A DNA stretch of 64,000 nucleotides. Origin: Brachypodium distachyon. Its lineage: Eukaryota; Streptophyta; Magnoliopsida; Poales; Poaceae. Position 1 is the first letter of the stretch. Every line of letters begins with the position of its first letter. Positions 34,049 through 45,600 of the stretch are shown here, piece after piece. The notes beneath the pieces were generated by a model. The model made no database searches. It saw only the letters and a list, made by a program, of their open reading frames with translations, and was not told the origin of the DNA. Where the stretch lies: contig NC_016131.3 of assembly GCF_000005505.3 (NCBI RefSeq), positions 4,361,501 to 4,425,500 of the forward strand, read 5' to 3'. The position numbers and the translations under genes are program-made.

Positions 34049-36077
34049 ATGAATTCCACGGCGTACTCGCGGCCGTCGAAGCTGCCGGGCGGCGCCGGCG
34101 GCGAGAGGAGGCCGCCGCGGCTCATGAGGGGCTTCGCCGCCAAGATCGAGCCCAAGAAGCTGGGCGCCGGCCTCCTCGCTGGCTGCTGCCTCGCGCTCCT
34201 CACCTACGTCTCCCTCGCCAAGCTCTTCGCCATCTACTCCCCTGTATTCGGTGCGTACTCAACTCCAATTGAATTCAAAGTTGTCAATTCAAGCTTTCTC
34301 TGTGGTCTAAATTAGAGCTGTTAACTGAATGAATCCGGTCTCCCATCATCAGCTAGCACGGCCAACACGTCCGGCCTGCTGCAGAACTCCCCGCCCTCCT
34401 CCTCCTCCGTGCCGGAGACGACGGATGCCATTCCGGCCGAAGCAACATTTGTTGGCCGAAAGAACGACGACCCCGCGGCGGATCCCGTCGACTTCCCAGA
34501 GGAGGGCCCGTCCATGGATGGGTCACAAGAACCCGGGTTGCCGGAGGTAGTCTCGAGGAAGGAAGACGATGCAGAGAAGGCGATCGCGGCGACCTCGCAG
34601 CCAAAGCCATGTAAGGGATCTCGCCTCTTTCTCTGCTCCCGTACACCTTTAAATAGGAGAAAACAGAGTATACGACGAGCGCCCGAACTATCTCGCCAAT
34701 AAATTTAAGCTCTGTACTCTTAAATCCTCCGGGTCCAAGAATTTGTTGCGCCCACCACAATGCCACGCATTTAATTCGGGTAGAAATGTGCGAGATCTGA
34801 CTGCTGCGTTCTTAATTTGTTTGTGGATTCGATCATCAGCTGAGGAGGATAGCGCCGCAGCCGGAGCCGGAGAGGGGACGCCGCCGGCGAAGATGACCTG
34901 CGACGAGAACGGCGTGGACGAAGGGTTCCCCTACGCGCGCCCCGCTGTCTGCGAGCTCTCGGGCGACATCCGCGTGAGCCCCAAGGACAAGACCATGTAC
35001 CTCGTGAACCCGTCCGGCGCCGCCGCCGGCTTCGACGAGAACGGCGAGAAGCGGCTCCGCCCCTACGCCCGCAAGGACGAATTCCTCCTCCCAGCCGTCG
35101 TGGAAGTCACCGTCAAGTCCGTCCCCTCCGCATCCGGCGCGCCGCGCTGCACGAAGCGGCACCGTGTGCCCGCGGTGGTCTTCTCCGTCGCCGGCTACAC
35201 GGACAACTTCTTCCACGACAACACGGACGCGCTGATCCCTCTGTTCCTGACGACGGCGCACCTCAAGGGTGAAGTCCAGCTTCTGATCACCAACTACAAG
35301 CCATGGTGGGTGCAGAAGTACACGCCCGTGCTCCGCAAGCTCTCCAACTACGACGTGATCAACTTCGACGACGAGGACGGCGGCGCCGTGCACTGCTTCC
35401 CGGACGGCTACCTCGGCCTGTACCGCGACAGAGACCTCATCATCTCCCCGCACCCGACCCGCAACCCGCGGAACTACACCATGGTGGACTACAACAAGTT
35501 CCTCCGCGGCGCTCTAGAGCTCCCCAGGGAGAAGCCCGCCGTGCTCGGGGAAGAACCCGGGATGCGTCCCAGGATGCTCATCATCTCCCGCAGCGGGACA
35601 CGCAGGCTGCTGAACCTGGACGAGGTGTCGGCGGCGGCGTCCGAGCTCGGGTTCAACGTGACCGTGGCCGAGGCGGGGGGCGAGGCCGACGTGCCGGCGT
35701 TCGCGGCGATGGTGAACTCCGCCGACGTGCTGCTGGCGGTGCACGGGGCCGGGCTGACCAACCAGATCTTCCTCCCCACCAACGCCGTGGTGCTGCAGAT
35801 CGTGCCTTGGGGGAACATGGACTGGATGGCGACAAACTTCTACGGGCAGCCGGCGAGGGAGATGCAGCTCCGGTACGTGGAGTACTACGTCGGGGAAGAG
35901 GAGACGAGCCTCAAGGACAAGTACCCGAGGGATCACGTCGTGTTCAGGGACCCCAAGGCGCTCCACACGCAGGGATGGGAGACGCTCGCGGACACCATCA
36001 TGAAGCAGGACGTGCAGGTCGATCTTAGCAGGTTCCGGCCTTTCTTGCTGCAGGCCATCGACAAGCTACAGGAGTAG
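34049..36077 (+). CDS. GT61-family glycosyltransferase (xylan-modifying type)
   Basis: Three exons: 34049-34250, 34353-34610, 34840-36077; 1698 nt, 565 residues. Golgi type II membrane protein: basic cytosolic tail with KIEPKK, one membrane span at about residues 39-62 (GAGLLAGCCLALLTYVSLAK), a Ser/Pro/Asp-rich variable stem, then the GT61 (DUF563) catalytic domain. Landmarks include CELSGDIRVSPKD, VPAVVFSVAGYTDNFFHDN, ITNYKPWWVQKY, CFPDGYLGLYRDRDL, ISRSGTRRLLNLDEV and VHGAGLTNQIFLP. Grass GT61 members add arabinose, xylose or feruloyl-arabinose to xylan; which substrate applies here cannot be told. Codon usage is extremely GC-rich at third positions, normal for grass genes of this class. Confidence 0.92.
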
Positions 36078-36120
36078 CATTGCATTGCACCGGCCATCCA
36101 TCATTTTCGTCTCTAGCTTC

Positions 36121-36172
36121 CATCCCATCCCATCCCATCCCATCCCATCCCATCCCATCCCATCCCATCCCA
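36121..36172. repeat. (CATCC)n microsatellite in the GT61 3' UTR
   Basis: About ten uninterrupted CATCC units begin 44 bp after the stop codon. Confidence 0.95.
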
Positions 36173-36381
36173 CGTACACACAGAACATGTACACAAGCAA
36201 ACGCGATCGAGAAAGAAGACATAAACAGGGGAACAATTTATATATGTATGTATATTAGTGCTAGTTACAACAACTGCTGCTGCTGGAAAGGGAGGATCTG
36301 ATCGATCAAAGCAGGAGGTTTTTTTACATCAATTCGTTGGTTGGTTTTGTAACCATTATGGACAGTGCGACAAAATGTTCA

Positions 36382-36661
36382 TTTTTTGTTCTTCACTTCA
36401 CTTAATTGCCATTCAGTTTTTTTTTTTGCGAACTCAACAGCTCAGCTCACTACTGTTTACCTTTTTTTTTGTTCTTCACTTCACTTAATTGACAACCAAA
36501 GCTATTTTCTTTCTTGATCTCCATGTGACAGTTCAACAGCTCACTACTACTGTGTAATTAATTTCCCTAACCACACTGATCGAGTCAGTCATCGTATTTT
36601 TTTCACAATTAAGCTTAATTAATTAGCAACCAAAGCTATTTTCTTTCTTGATCTCCATGTG
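36382..36661. repeat. Interleaved direct repeats downstream of GT61
   Basis: TTGTTCTTCACTTCACTTAA occurs near 36387 and again near 36470; CAACCAAAGCTATTTTCTTT with the following TGATCTCCATGTGA occurs near 36493 and 36627. The two repeat families overlap in order, indicating successive local duplications. Confidence 0.8.
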
Positions 36662-37266
36662 AATCTACAAGTGGGCAACCCGTTGCACACTCATAAATCA
36701 AAGCTACGTGATGATAAACAATGGAAGCAGAGAGGCAGGTAGTCTGTTAGCACTCCAACAACAACCCTCTTTTCCAGCAACAAACCCTGTTAGCACATGT
36801 CTACCAACGATGGTCGCATGCTTTGTTCAAACGCATCCCACCAGCTCCCCATCATCATAGATTTCTCTATTTCCCTAAACCCACCGCCAAGTAGCCGTCA
36901 CCCACCAGCAACCCCTTCTGTGTACCAACTTCTCCCTGGATTCACCAGCTCTGCCTCCGGGAGCATGTCGCACTCCTCCACCCTCACCTAATTTCAGAAG
37001 ATGCGCCCAAGGATCTGGATGCCAATGAATAGTTTAGCGTTGGAGCGGATGCCCGGCCGGCTAGGGGTTGGCATGTTAATTTAGATTTAATTATGTTTTG
37101 TCGTGTTTAATTTAGTTTAATGTAGTTTGGAACTGGCTCTCTGTCAGTGGGATCGCATACATCGTCCATACATAACTAATTGGTATTTGTATCGTAATAT
37201 AAAAACAATAAGAACTTGAATTCTTATCGATATTGGAACTCGAGGTCGAACAATGCTCCGTTGAGC

Positions 37267-39089
37267 GGCTGGAAGGCCCTGCCGCTGCCGCGGGCCGGCC
37301 AGCGGCCACCGGCGGCAGCGGTAGGGACTCTCCGCCCGTCCTCTTCCCTCGCTCTCCCTCAGGCTCGCGTGATGGCTCGATTCCGACGGCAGGGGCACGA
37401 CCCGAGGCGGCACGATTTCAGTGACGGTGGATCGACCTGTTGCTGCGCAGGTGCGTGGTCTCACGCGCGGCGGCGCAAGCACGCGGTGGTTCCGTTGCAG
37501 CACGGTTTCGGCGACGGCGGCCTGATCCGCGGCGACGCAGTGGCTCGCATGCAGCAGTGTCGTGTGATGGGCTTGCTGCGCCTCGCGCTGCTCTGTTGGT
37601 GGCGGTTGCTTGTGCAGGCAGCGGCGGGTCGTCTTGTGGCCGGAAGGCGCGTGCTTGGACGCTGTGGCGGTTCTGGACGGCAAGCGCCCCTGCTGTTGGT
37701 GCTGCACTGTTGGTTGAACAGTGCGCCCGGCGTGTGGCAGGGCGCTGCCCCGACAGGCCGGACGGCATATGCCGCTGCTGCGATGTTGCTCGTTGCCGGC
37801 AGTCCGCGCCTGCGAGAGTGTGGTTGGAGGTTGCGGGTGGTTCGGGAGATGGCTCAGGAAGCGTGCTTGGTGTGTGTTGGCCAGTGCCCGAAGAGAGGCG
37901 GGCGTTGGTGTGTGGCCTGATGTGGTAGCCGGTGCCGCGTCGCAGGTTGTGTGACGTGCGCCTTTGCGCCCATCCGGCAGTACCTCGGGGCTTGCAGCGG
38001 GGTGCTTCGCCAGGCTCTAGTTCGGGGTGTTGTCGTGTGCACTGCCTGCTAACTTCAGATTCGCTGCGGGTCTGGGTTAGTCTGTGCACAGGCCGTTTGG
38101 GCCATGTGCCTTCTGGGGTTGGTATTGTGGCTGGTCCGTGCGCCAAGTTGCACGGCGTGTGGTGGCCTCTGAAGGCGGGACGGTGGGCCATCCAGGTTCT
38201 TGCACTAGTGCGGTTGTCGGCGTTGTTTAGACTTTGCCGCTGTTGCTTTGCGTTGCCTTGGTTACATCTGTTTTGCTCGTGGCGCTCTGGGTGAAAACCT
38301 TGCCTGACCTTTGTCGGTGCCGACGTCGGCGACGTTCTCAGGCGTCGTTCCCTCCTTGGCGGCGGCGTCGAGGAGCCCTGACTAACCTCCATGCCCTGTG
38401 GTCTAATCCTTAGGGTGAAAACCCAGATTTGGCTTGTCGGATCGGACGACTGCGACGTTGGTGACGTCGCTCCCTTGTTGGAGGCGTTGTTCTTGGAGTA
38501 TAACCCTTGGCTGGAGTGTGTTCCGCTGGCACATGCCTTGGCTTTAGCGAGCAGGTTTTGGGCACACCGGCATCGTGCAAGTGCGCCACCTTGGATGACA
38601 AGGATAGTAGTTAGAGGAGGATCCCGTGCTGCTGCATCTTGGTCGCATGGGTGCACTCGACGGGTATCGACCGACGAAGTTAGGCGTTTGTTGCGACCAA
38701 CAGTGAATTGGTGAGATACGGTGGCGCAATGTTCGGGACGAGTGCGGTGATCGGCGGCCCGAGGCTTCTGCAGTTGACGAGACGCCTCACGGGCTTGTCT
38801 TCGAGTTCTGCAAGGCCGGCGGGCCGCGGCGCCTTCTTCGCTATCCTGTACTTTGTGTATTTTGCACTTAGGTCTGAGGTTGTTTGGTTGCGTTGGTTAT
38901 AATGTTAGTCTAGCGGTCGTTGGTCGTGTGACAGAAAGAATGTATTTACAACCCCAAGAATAGGTCGTCGGTCGTGTTCTTATTTTGAGTGCTCGGTTGT
39001 GTCGGCTTGTCGGCCTGTTCTTGGGTTGTAAATACATTCTTTCTATCAATGCATCGAGACGCAAGCTTTGCGTTTTCTCGAGAAAAAAA
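37267..39089 (+). mobile_element. LINE-like retroinsert with poly(A) and 17-bp target duplication
   Basis: 1823-bp GC-rich element flanked by ACAATGCTCCGTTGAGC (37250-37266) and ACAATGCTCCGTCGAGC (39090-39106), one base different. It ends with a stem-loop, TTCTCGAG and eight A, the usual plant LINE end. No endonuclease or RT motif was found in any frame, although long GC-rich open frames exist on both strands. It may be a 5' UTR plus 3' UTR deletion derivative of a LINE, or a mobilised transcript using LINE machinery. Confidence 0.8.
38934..39048. repeat. 28-bp inverted repeat near the 3' end of the retroinsert
   Basis: AGAAAGAATGTATTTACAAC plus CCCAAGAA at 38934-38961 pairs with its inverse at about 39022-39048 (TTCTTGGGTTGTAAATACAT, then TCTTTCT), with a single extra C in the left arm and a loop of about 60 bases. 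Confidence 0.9.
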
Positions 39090-39226
39090 ACAATGCTCCG
39101 TCGAGCTTGGCTTAAAAAGGCTAGACAAAAAGTAACAACTATATTTACTTTCATAAAAGTAGATCAACTCGACTATTGGCTCGAGCTCAACTCGATAATA
39201 TGAATGTATGTTATTCATAACATCTA

Positions 39227-39308
39227 GTTCCTCCGTTTCTAAATACTTGTCGCTGTTTTAGTGCAATTTGCTGCATCCCTATGCATGATTGCCTCTGAAC
39301 GGAGGGAG
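39227..39308. mobile_element. Stowaway MITE remnant, about 82 bp
   Basis: Left end GTTCCTCCGTTTCTAAATAC, right end GAACGGAGGGAG, TA on both sides. The interior is not complementary, so it is a deletion or rearranged copy. Confidence 0.6.
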
Positions 39309-39815
39309 TATTATGAAAAAAAAAAGTTTGAGAAAGCTCAAGTAGGCCTGAACTCAGCAAAAAAAACCCCGCAATTATGCATCTAAATGACTCTTTTTGA
39401 ACTGTTCGTGCTCCTTAAAATATCTAAAATTTTGTAAAATTTTGCAAATATTGACGAAGAGCCTTGCCAAATCTCCCAAGCCCACCGAGGTCTCTGGGGC
39501 GTACTTCACTACAGGTGTTCTCTGGAGGCCGGGCTGCCGATTGCCTAGTGCTTCGGCGTTTCAGGCAGGCCCAGCATGACAGCATATTACCCTGTGATTC
39601 GGCCTTTCATAAAGCCTAGTATACTGTATATAGAGCGCCCACACACCTGAACATATCTGGCTGGGCCCGGGCCTCGCTCTGACCTTATCGATGATGGGCT
39701 GAAAGAGAGCCGCCAAATTGAAGGCAGCTATCGCAGGGAGCAATGCATCCTGACCGGATTCTCAAGAAAGAAAAAAAAGAGCAATGCATTTGACCTGGAT
39801 CTGAGCTTCCTCCTA

Positions 39816-39917
39816 CTCCTTCCGATTCATATTACTCGTCACGGTTTGTCTGTTTTTAAGCATGTAGATAAATGCGTATTTAGACAAACCGTGACAAGTA
39901 ATTTGGACCGAAGGAAG
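39816..39917. mobile_element. Stowaway MITE, 102 bp
   Basis: Starts CTCCTTCCGATTCATATTAC, ends ATTTGGACCGAAGGAAG, flanked by TA. Arms CACGGTTTGTCT and AGACAAACCGTGA pair perfectly, giving a long hairpin. Confidence 0.9.
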
Positions 39918-40813
39918 TACTTTAAAACTCAAGAACCTCGTAATTGTACTTATTGGCTTTTAATTACTCTGTAGATTTATTTTCTATACATGCGAATTTT
40001 GTCTGTAACCATTCACATATATGCTCCGAGATGTGCATGCTATCTGAGGTTTTTTGAACTATACTTCAAATTCAGTATGAAATTCTAGGATGATTGATAC
40101 GCGCAGGTTTGAAATAAAATTATACTCCATATGCTCTGCTCGTATACCAGCGTTTCTTAAAAAGTTTGCACAATCAGATGCTCTTATATGATTTTCTTCC
40201 ACATCAATAATACGCAAGGTAAGAAACACTGGTAGAAGTCAAAAGAATGTATAGTTCTTTATGCAGATACAATTCAGTATTTTAGTTAATCCTCCGAAGA
40301 GCAACTGATCAGCGGCCCTTTCCGTCAGAAGAGCGACAGCACGAGCCACCAGCTTTCTCTGTGACCAAACTTCCCCTGCATATAAATAAGAGGATGCTCC
40401 CATCACTGACTTGCATTTGCTGCTATCCTATGCATGATTGCCTCTTATCTATGCCAACTCACTGGCCGCATTGTCAAAATGACGAATGACAACTGTTCAG
40501 ATCAATCCACATACACCAATCTCTTAAATTATTCTCAGTATCTCTTCGTTTCTATTTTATGCACATGCTTTGTCTCATGTAGAATCCGTTATATGGGTTG
40601 TTATCGTATCTTCACCTAAAACGCCACCACTGCATTGAAACCAGCCTGATCGAAACGTGTCTCCACGACACGAAATATCTTGCTCCATGCCTCCATCTGT
40701 CCCAAAATGCATGATCTTTCAGATTGTTTCAGATGTTGGTATGATCTTTAAGGTTAAACTTTCACCATCATTTTTTTATATAGAATTTATATGTTTTTGT
40801 TTTGCATGTAATA
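39918..40813. other. Intergenic, A/T-rich
   Basis: No gene recognised. A string near 40412-40445 (TGCATTTGCTGC..TATGCATGATTGCCTC) repeats one inside the MITE remnant at 39263-39295. Confidence 0.5.
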
Positions 40814-41054
40814 CTTCCTCCATTTCACAAAAGTTGACGTATTTTGTTTCGTTAAGATAAGCCTTTGACCAAGAATTACTCTATTAATATGTAAGTTATA
40901 TAATATGAAACCATGATCATTAGCAAAAACTTTTAAAGACGAATCCATTGATATAAATTTAATGTATGAAAAAACACATATCAATAGAGTTTTCATTGGT
41001 CAAAACCTTGTCTTAACAAAACAAAATACACTAACCTTTGTGAAATGGAGAGAG
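40814..41054. mobile_element. Stowaway-type MITE, 241 bp
   Basis: Inverted ends CTTCCTCCATTTCACAAA and TTTGTGAAATGGAGAGAG with TA duplications. Subterminal GACGTATTTTGTTTCGTTAAG is mirrored by CTTAACAAAACAAAATACAC near the right end. Longer than typical small Stowaways; A/T-rich centre. Confidence 0.85.
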
Positions 41055-41347
41055 TATATGGAAATACAAAAACACACATGTACATACAAGGATAAGTACT
41101 CGTATTTGACAGATTTCTAAAAAAATGTGCATAAATTCATGCAAAAGTTTATACGATCAATTCGCTGCCCTAGAAGATGTATGGACCATGGTGGCAAAGG
41201 TGATAGCATGGTTGAACGCGGGCAGGATCAAATACGCTGCGCATAAAATGTATGTCCGTATTTTTTTTTACACTTTTCTAAACTTGTAAACTTTACCGGT
41301 TCAAAGCGGCGTTCCCGTGGTATGGCTAGATGCATTCCGTGAAAAAA

Positions 41348-41475
41348 AAGCCCGTGCAGCGGTGTGCCGCTACCCCCATCGGATGGCTCACGTTATGGTT
41401 CGATTCCTCCGGCGTGCGCTAACAATCGTTAAATAGTGCAGCTTCACAGGTTAGCATTTAGGCAAAAAAAAACAA
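41348..41475 (+). mobile_element. Possible tRNA-derived SINE fragment
   Basis: GGTTCGATTCC near 41398-41408 equals the RNA polymerase III B-box consensus, and GTGCAGCGGTG about 40 bp upstream resembles an A-box. A run of A follows at about 41465. The segment does not fold as a tRNA. No clear target duplication could be set. Confidence 0.3.
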
Positions 41476-41755
41476 AGCTTAATTATATGTTTACAAAACC
41501 GCGCTTTCAAAACACGGAGTTTATATTCTTTTGGTGAAATAGGTTATTTGTAACGAAAATTTACGTGCACCATAAAAAAAAATCAAATTATTTGTGACTT
41601 CTAACTACGTTCTCAGATTTGTCTACTCGTACATAAGACACAACTGATGACTGTACAGACCAGGTCACTGGTTTTTCTTACCGGACTTGTTGGTTTGGCA
41701 TAATTTGTTGAGATGAAAACAACAAATTCGGATCATATGGTCATGGTCCGATATA

Positions 41756-41868
41756 CTCTCTCCGATTTTAAATTGTTGTCGAAATATTACATGTATTTAG
41801 ACGTTTTTTAAGAATAGATGAATCCATATTTGGACAAATTTGACTCAAGAATTTAAGATCAGATGGAG
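41756..41868. mobile_element. Stowaway MITE, 113 bp
   Basis: CTCTCTCCGATTTTAAATT at the left and AATTTAAGATCAGATGGAG at the right, with TA on both sides. Same internal sequence as the MITE at 31509. Confidence 0.85.
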
Positions 41869-42602
41869 TAATAAATAGCATACTAAATCCCATTTTTTTT
41901 ACCATGTCAACATTCTCTTTGAACATGTATTTCTAGTTTGGCGTCAAGTTAGTACGACATTATCTGTTAATTAAAATGGGTTTTTAGTTTTTTTTTTACA
42001 GCAATGGTTTCTCAGCACGGTGTTTGTGCTACCAGTACTGTTCAAAACACCGCCCTCCCGCGTAGGATACGTTCCGTCGTGGAAAACAGAGCAGGTTACT
42101 TCCCCCCGCCAACCAACAGGGGGCGGCGGCGTTGTCCGCTGCCACGATCCTCCTGGCACAGCCAACCGTTCCCCCCCGCGCCCCCCCCCCCCCCTCCCTC
42201 CGCAGCTCCGTCATCGCCTCCTACCTGGCGACGCGCCGGCGTCGCCCCCCTCGCTCGCTAACCGCTCCCCCGCTCCCCCTTCCCCTCCCGGGACTATTAT
42301 TTATGCTCGTCGCTGTCTCGCGTATTTACTCACGCTTCACTCCCTTCCTTCTCCGTCGCCATCAACACCCCCCCTCCGGTCTCCGCCTCCTCCTCCACTT
42401 ATCCATCCCCTCTCTACTAATTTCGCCTTCTCTTGTACATCACGACCGGGTAGTACTCCAGTTATTAGTGCAGCAGTGTTTGTTGGCTGGCTGGCTGGTC
42501 GTTGCTACCTGGAGGCCGTGGCAGCCGCGGAGCGGAGCAACCCTAGCTGTTGGGGTGTTGTCTTCGCGTCGCGGCGGGGAGAAGCTAGCTAGCGGCGCTG
42601 GC

Positions 42603-45600
42603 CATGGAGGCGCTCCTGCCGGTAAAAAGCGATCCGATCACCAGGGTATGCCTGTGCCATGTCTCTTCTCCAGTACATGCTCTATTACGCTGCAAGCCTG
42701 CTGCTGTGTTTTTTGTGGTGCCTTTTTTTGGTCTCTCTCTCATTTGACCGTGCTCGATTTGAACCCGGGCTGTACCGTTCGTGCACCTGCACTGCTGTGT
42801 TGATTCGATGACGGAAATTTCGGCCTTGTTGGTGCATGCTTGCTCGTCAACATATATGGTGGCAACACACTTGTGGGGAGGATTTGAAAACTCTGCTTTG
42901 TTCAAGCACCAAATAATCATGAAAAAATCCTAATAACTCAAGGATTTAGCTCTGGGTTGATCGAACGGACGTCTCTTTATTTTCATGTTTTTTAAACGTG
43001 AATGAAAGGTGTCAGGGATTTATTATTTTAGCTTCGCTCGACAGAAATTGAAATTCGACTTTAATCTTTCGAAGGGATATTTGAACGGTTAAGCACCTTT
43101 TTCACTATTTTGAAATTTAATTTTCTGTCGATTTGGTGCTTGAACCAAAGAATTTAGAATCTCGTCGCAATTTGAGTTTTCAGCTGATTGTTCAGTTGGC
43201 TCACGCCACAGCCTTGATCCAACATCGCCTAATTAAACTGCGCATGAAATATTTCAGAATCAGTTATCAGTTTTCTATCGTGTCCAATGATTGATTGTAT
43301 TCTAAAACAATTGGTTCAATGATTGGCTGCTTTTTAGATCAATATTGTTTCTCATCTTTGAAACCGGGAATTCATGTGTGGATAGTGGTACCATTTCATT
43401 ACAGATATGAACGAAATGATGAAATCAAATGATACTAGTAGCATATTTATCAGTTTTTAAGCTTTATTTCCTGTGAAAAGGCAAAAACCACCATTCTTAT
43501 GCTCAAGTTTAAATTTACTCATGTGTTCACTAATTTTTAATGTCAACATTAAAACTGGTGTCAAACTGTTAACTTGCTCTTCAGATGTTAAACACCCACT
43601 AAAATCCGTGCAGGCGTTGAGTGAAAGAATGAATCCTCTCAACAGACCAACCTTTCCAGACGGTTGGTCTATAACATCCGAAGATTCACCAGCAATGTCG
43701 CCGAGATTGTTGTCCTTCAAGTCCAACTCCAGCACCGAGAGCTACTTCCAAGGGTCTGGAAGAGTGCTGTCACAATCAGATCGACATATCTGCACTCCAA
43801 ATGTGGATATCAACTATGCAGAGTACTTAGATTTGATGAAGCTGGAAGTCAATGCACAGCTTGATAAGCTCAAGGGGGATGTAACAGGTTTGGAAAACTA
43901 TGCTTTACCAGATAATGGTTACATAATGGGCACACACCTCGGAATGTCTCTTGATGTGATGCTGATCGAGATAGATGAAAGGTTCAATGCCCTGAAGCTG
44001 CTGCTGGCCGTCGTGTTCCGGCAAGCTAGGGAGATGCTTGGCCTGACCAGCCCGTCGGTTACTGATCTCCAGTGGGAGCATGAGTTGCAACTGGAAGTCG
44101 TCAGTATTACAATCGGAGAATGCATTAGTGGCCTGCAAGAGGAGCTAGAGAGGAAGCTGTATGAACAAATGTCTGTCACAAACACAATGAGTAAGAATTG
44201 GCAGGAAGTTGTAGCTCAATTTGCCGCGATGCGCGAAGACCTGGGTGCTGTTTCTAAGCTGTTGTTGCCTTCAGTACCAGAATCACATATTTCTCACAGT
44301 AAGAGTGAAAGTTCAGGCAACAGGAGCAGTAGGTGGAAATATAATTTATTTGGAAAGAAAACAAAGGAGGAGCATTCTTCATCGCGCTCTGAGGGAAGCA
44401 AGAGTTTCAGGAAACAGAAGTCCATGGTCATCTCAGAAAAATCTGACTTCCGTCATCTAAATGCTATGACTAAGGAAGAAACAATAAGCTATTTTAAGTC
44501 CGAGATAAGCAAATTAAAGAGGACGCATGAATTGGCCCTGCAAGAAAAGACAGAAGAGCTCTTCAAATTGAAGCGGGAGAAGGGATCACTTGCTCTTCAG
44601 AATGACGTGGAGTTTGAACCTTTAAGAAGGAAAATCCCAGAGATCATCACTAGAATGGATAAAATCATTTCCAAGAATATAAAGGTGCCCGCACTTCGTG
44701 AGACTCACACTGACAAATGCAGACTCGCAAGCAGAATTGATTCTTTATACTATGACAATCAGCATCTTAGAGGTTTGCTTGCAGATAATATGAATGATGT
44801 TAAGGTATTATCATCTCAGCTGTCTGAAGCCAGTAGAGACATGTCTCTTCAGTTTTCGTCGGAAGAAGAACTCTTGAGGAAAATTGAGAAAAGTAAAGAT
44901 GAGTGTGAGGATCTCCTAATTGAAGGTGTTGTTAAGGATGGGCTATACCGCACTGTTACAGGAAGCTTACTTAATGATTCTATGCACGAAATGCATGATG
45001 CTGCTCTGAATTTTGACGCGAAACTTTTTTCACTTGAAGCTGTGATTTCTGAAAAGGAGAAGGCGTTGTGTTTATCAAATGAAGAAAATTGGAAGTTAAA
45101 GGAGAAACTTGCAGCCCTAGAAAAGGAATGTTTATTCAGAGATCATCAGGAAGATCCAGAAGTCATCAAGCAAGAAAGTGTCGAGATGATTTTGTGTGAT
45201 ATCGAGGTGGAGCCTCAAACATCACCAGGAATATCACACGAGTATGTTGAACTTATCAAACTGAACAGAAATATGGATTATGATGGTGCTCTCAGTAAAA
45301 AGGAGCAAGAAAAGCAACTGGAGTGCATTTTGATATCTATTATGAAGTTGTCAAAGGAGTTTGTGGAGATTGAGCAAAAATTGTCAACAGAAAGAACTGA
45401 AAACAGGTTGGTCCATCCTTCTTTTCAAATACAAATCCAATATATGCTTTAATTTTCATTTTCATGTAAGTTTCATATGTTATGTAAGTTAGGTTTTAAA
45501 AGTCTATATGCTATGGCTTGTGAAGACTGCAGGGTAAAGACTGGCCATCGACAAATCCTTATCACGATTGCAACTTCTAGGTTGCATAATCTCTTTTGAG

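Noticed and set aside
34836..36028. Long overlapping ORFs on both strands of the GT61 exon 3
   Set aside because: Shadow frames caused by extreme third-position GC; only the GT61 frame has family motifs.
37216..38656. Long ORFs on both strands (up to 412 codons on the minus strand) in the retroinsert
   Set aside because: They have no domain or regular protein composition, are Arg/Pro/Thr-rich as expected from GC-rich non-coding DNA, and overlap each other on both strands.
41348..41420. A tRNA gene around the GGTTCGATTCC string
   Set aside because: The T-arm bases around the string do not pair and no acceptor or anticodon stem can be formed.
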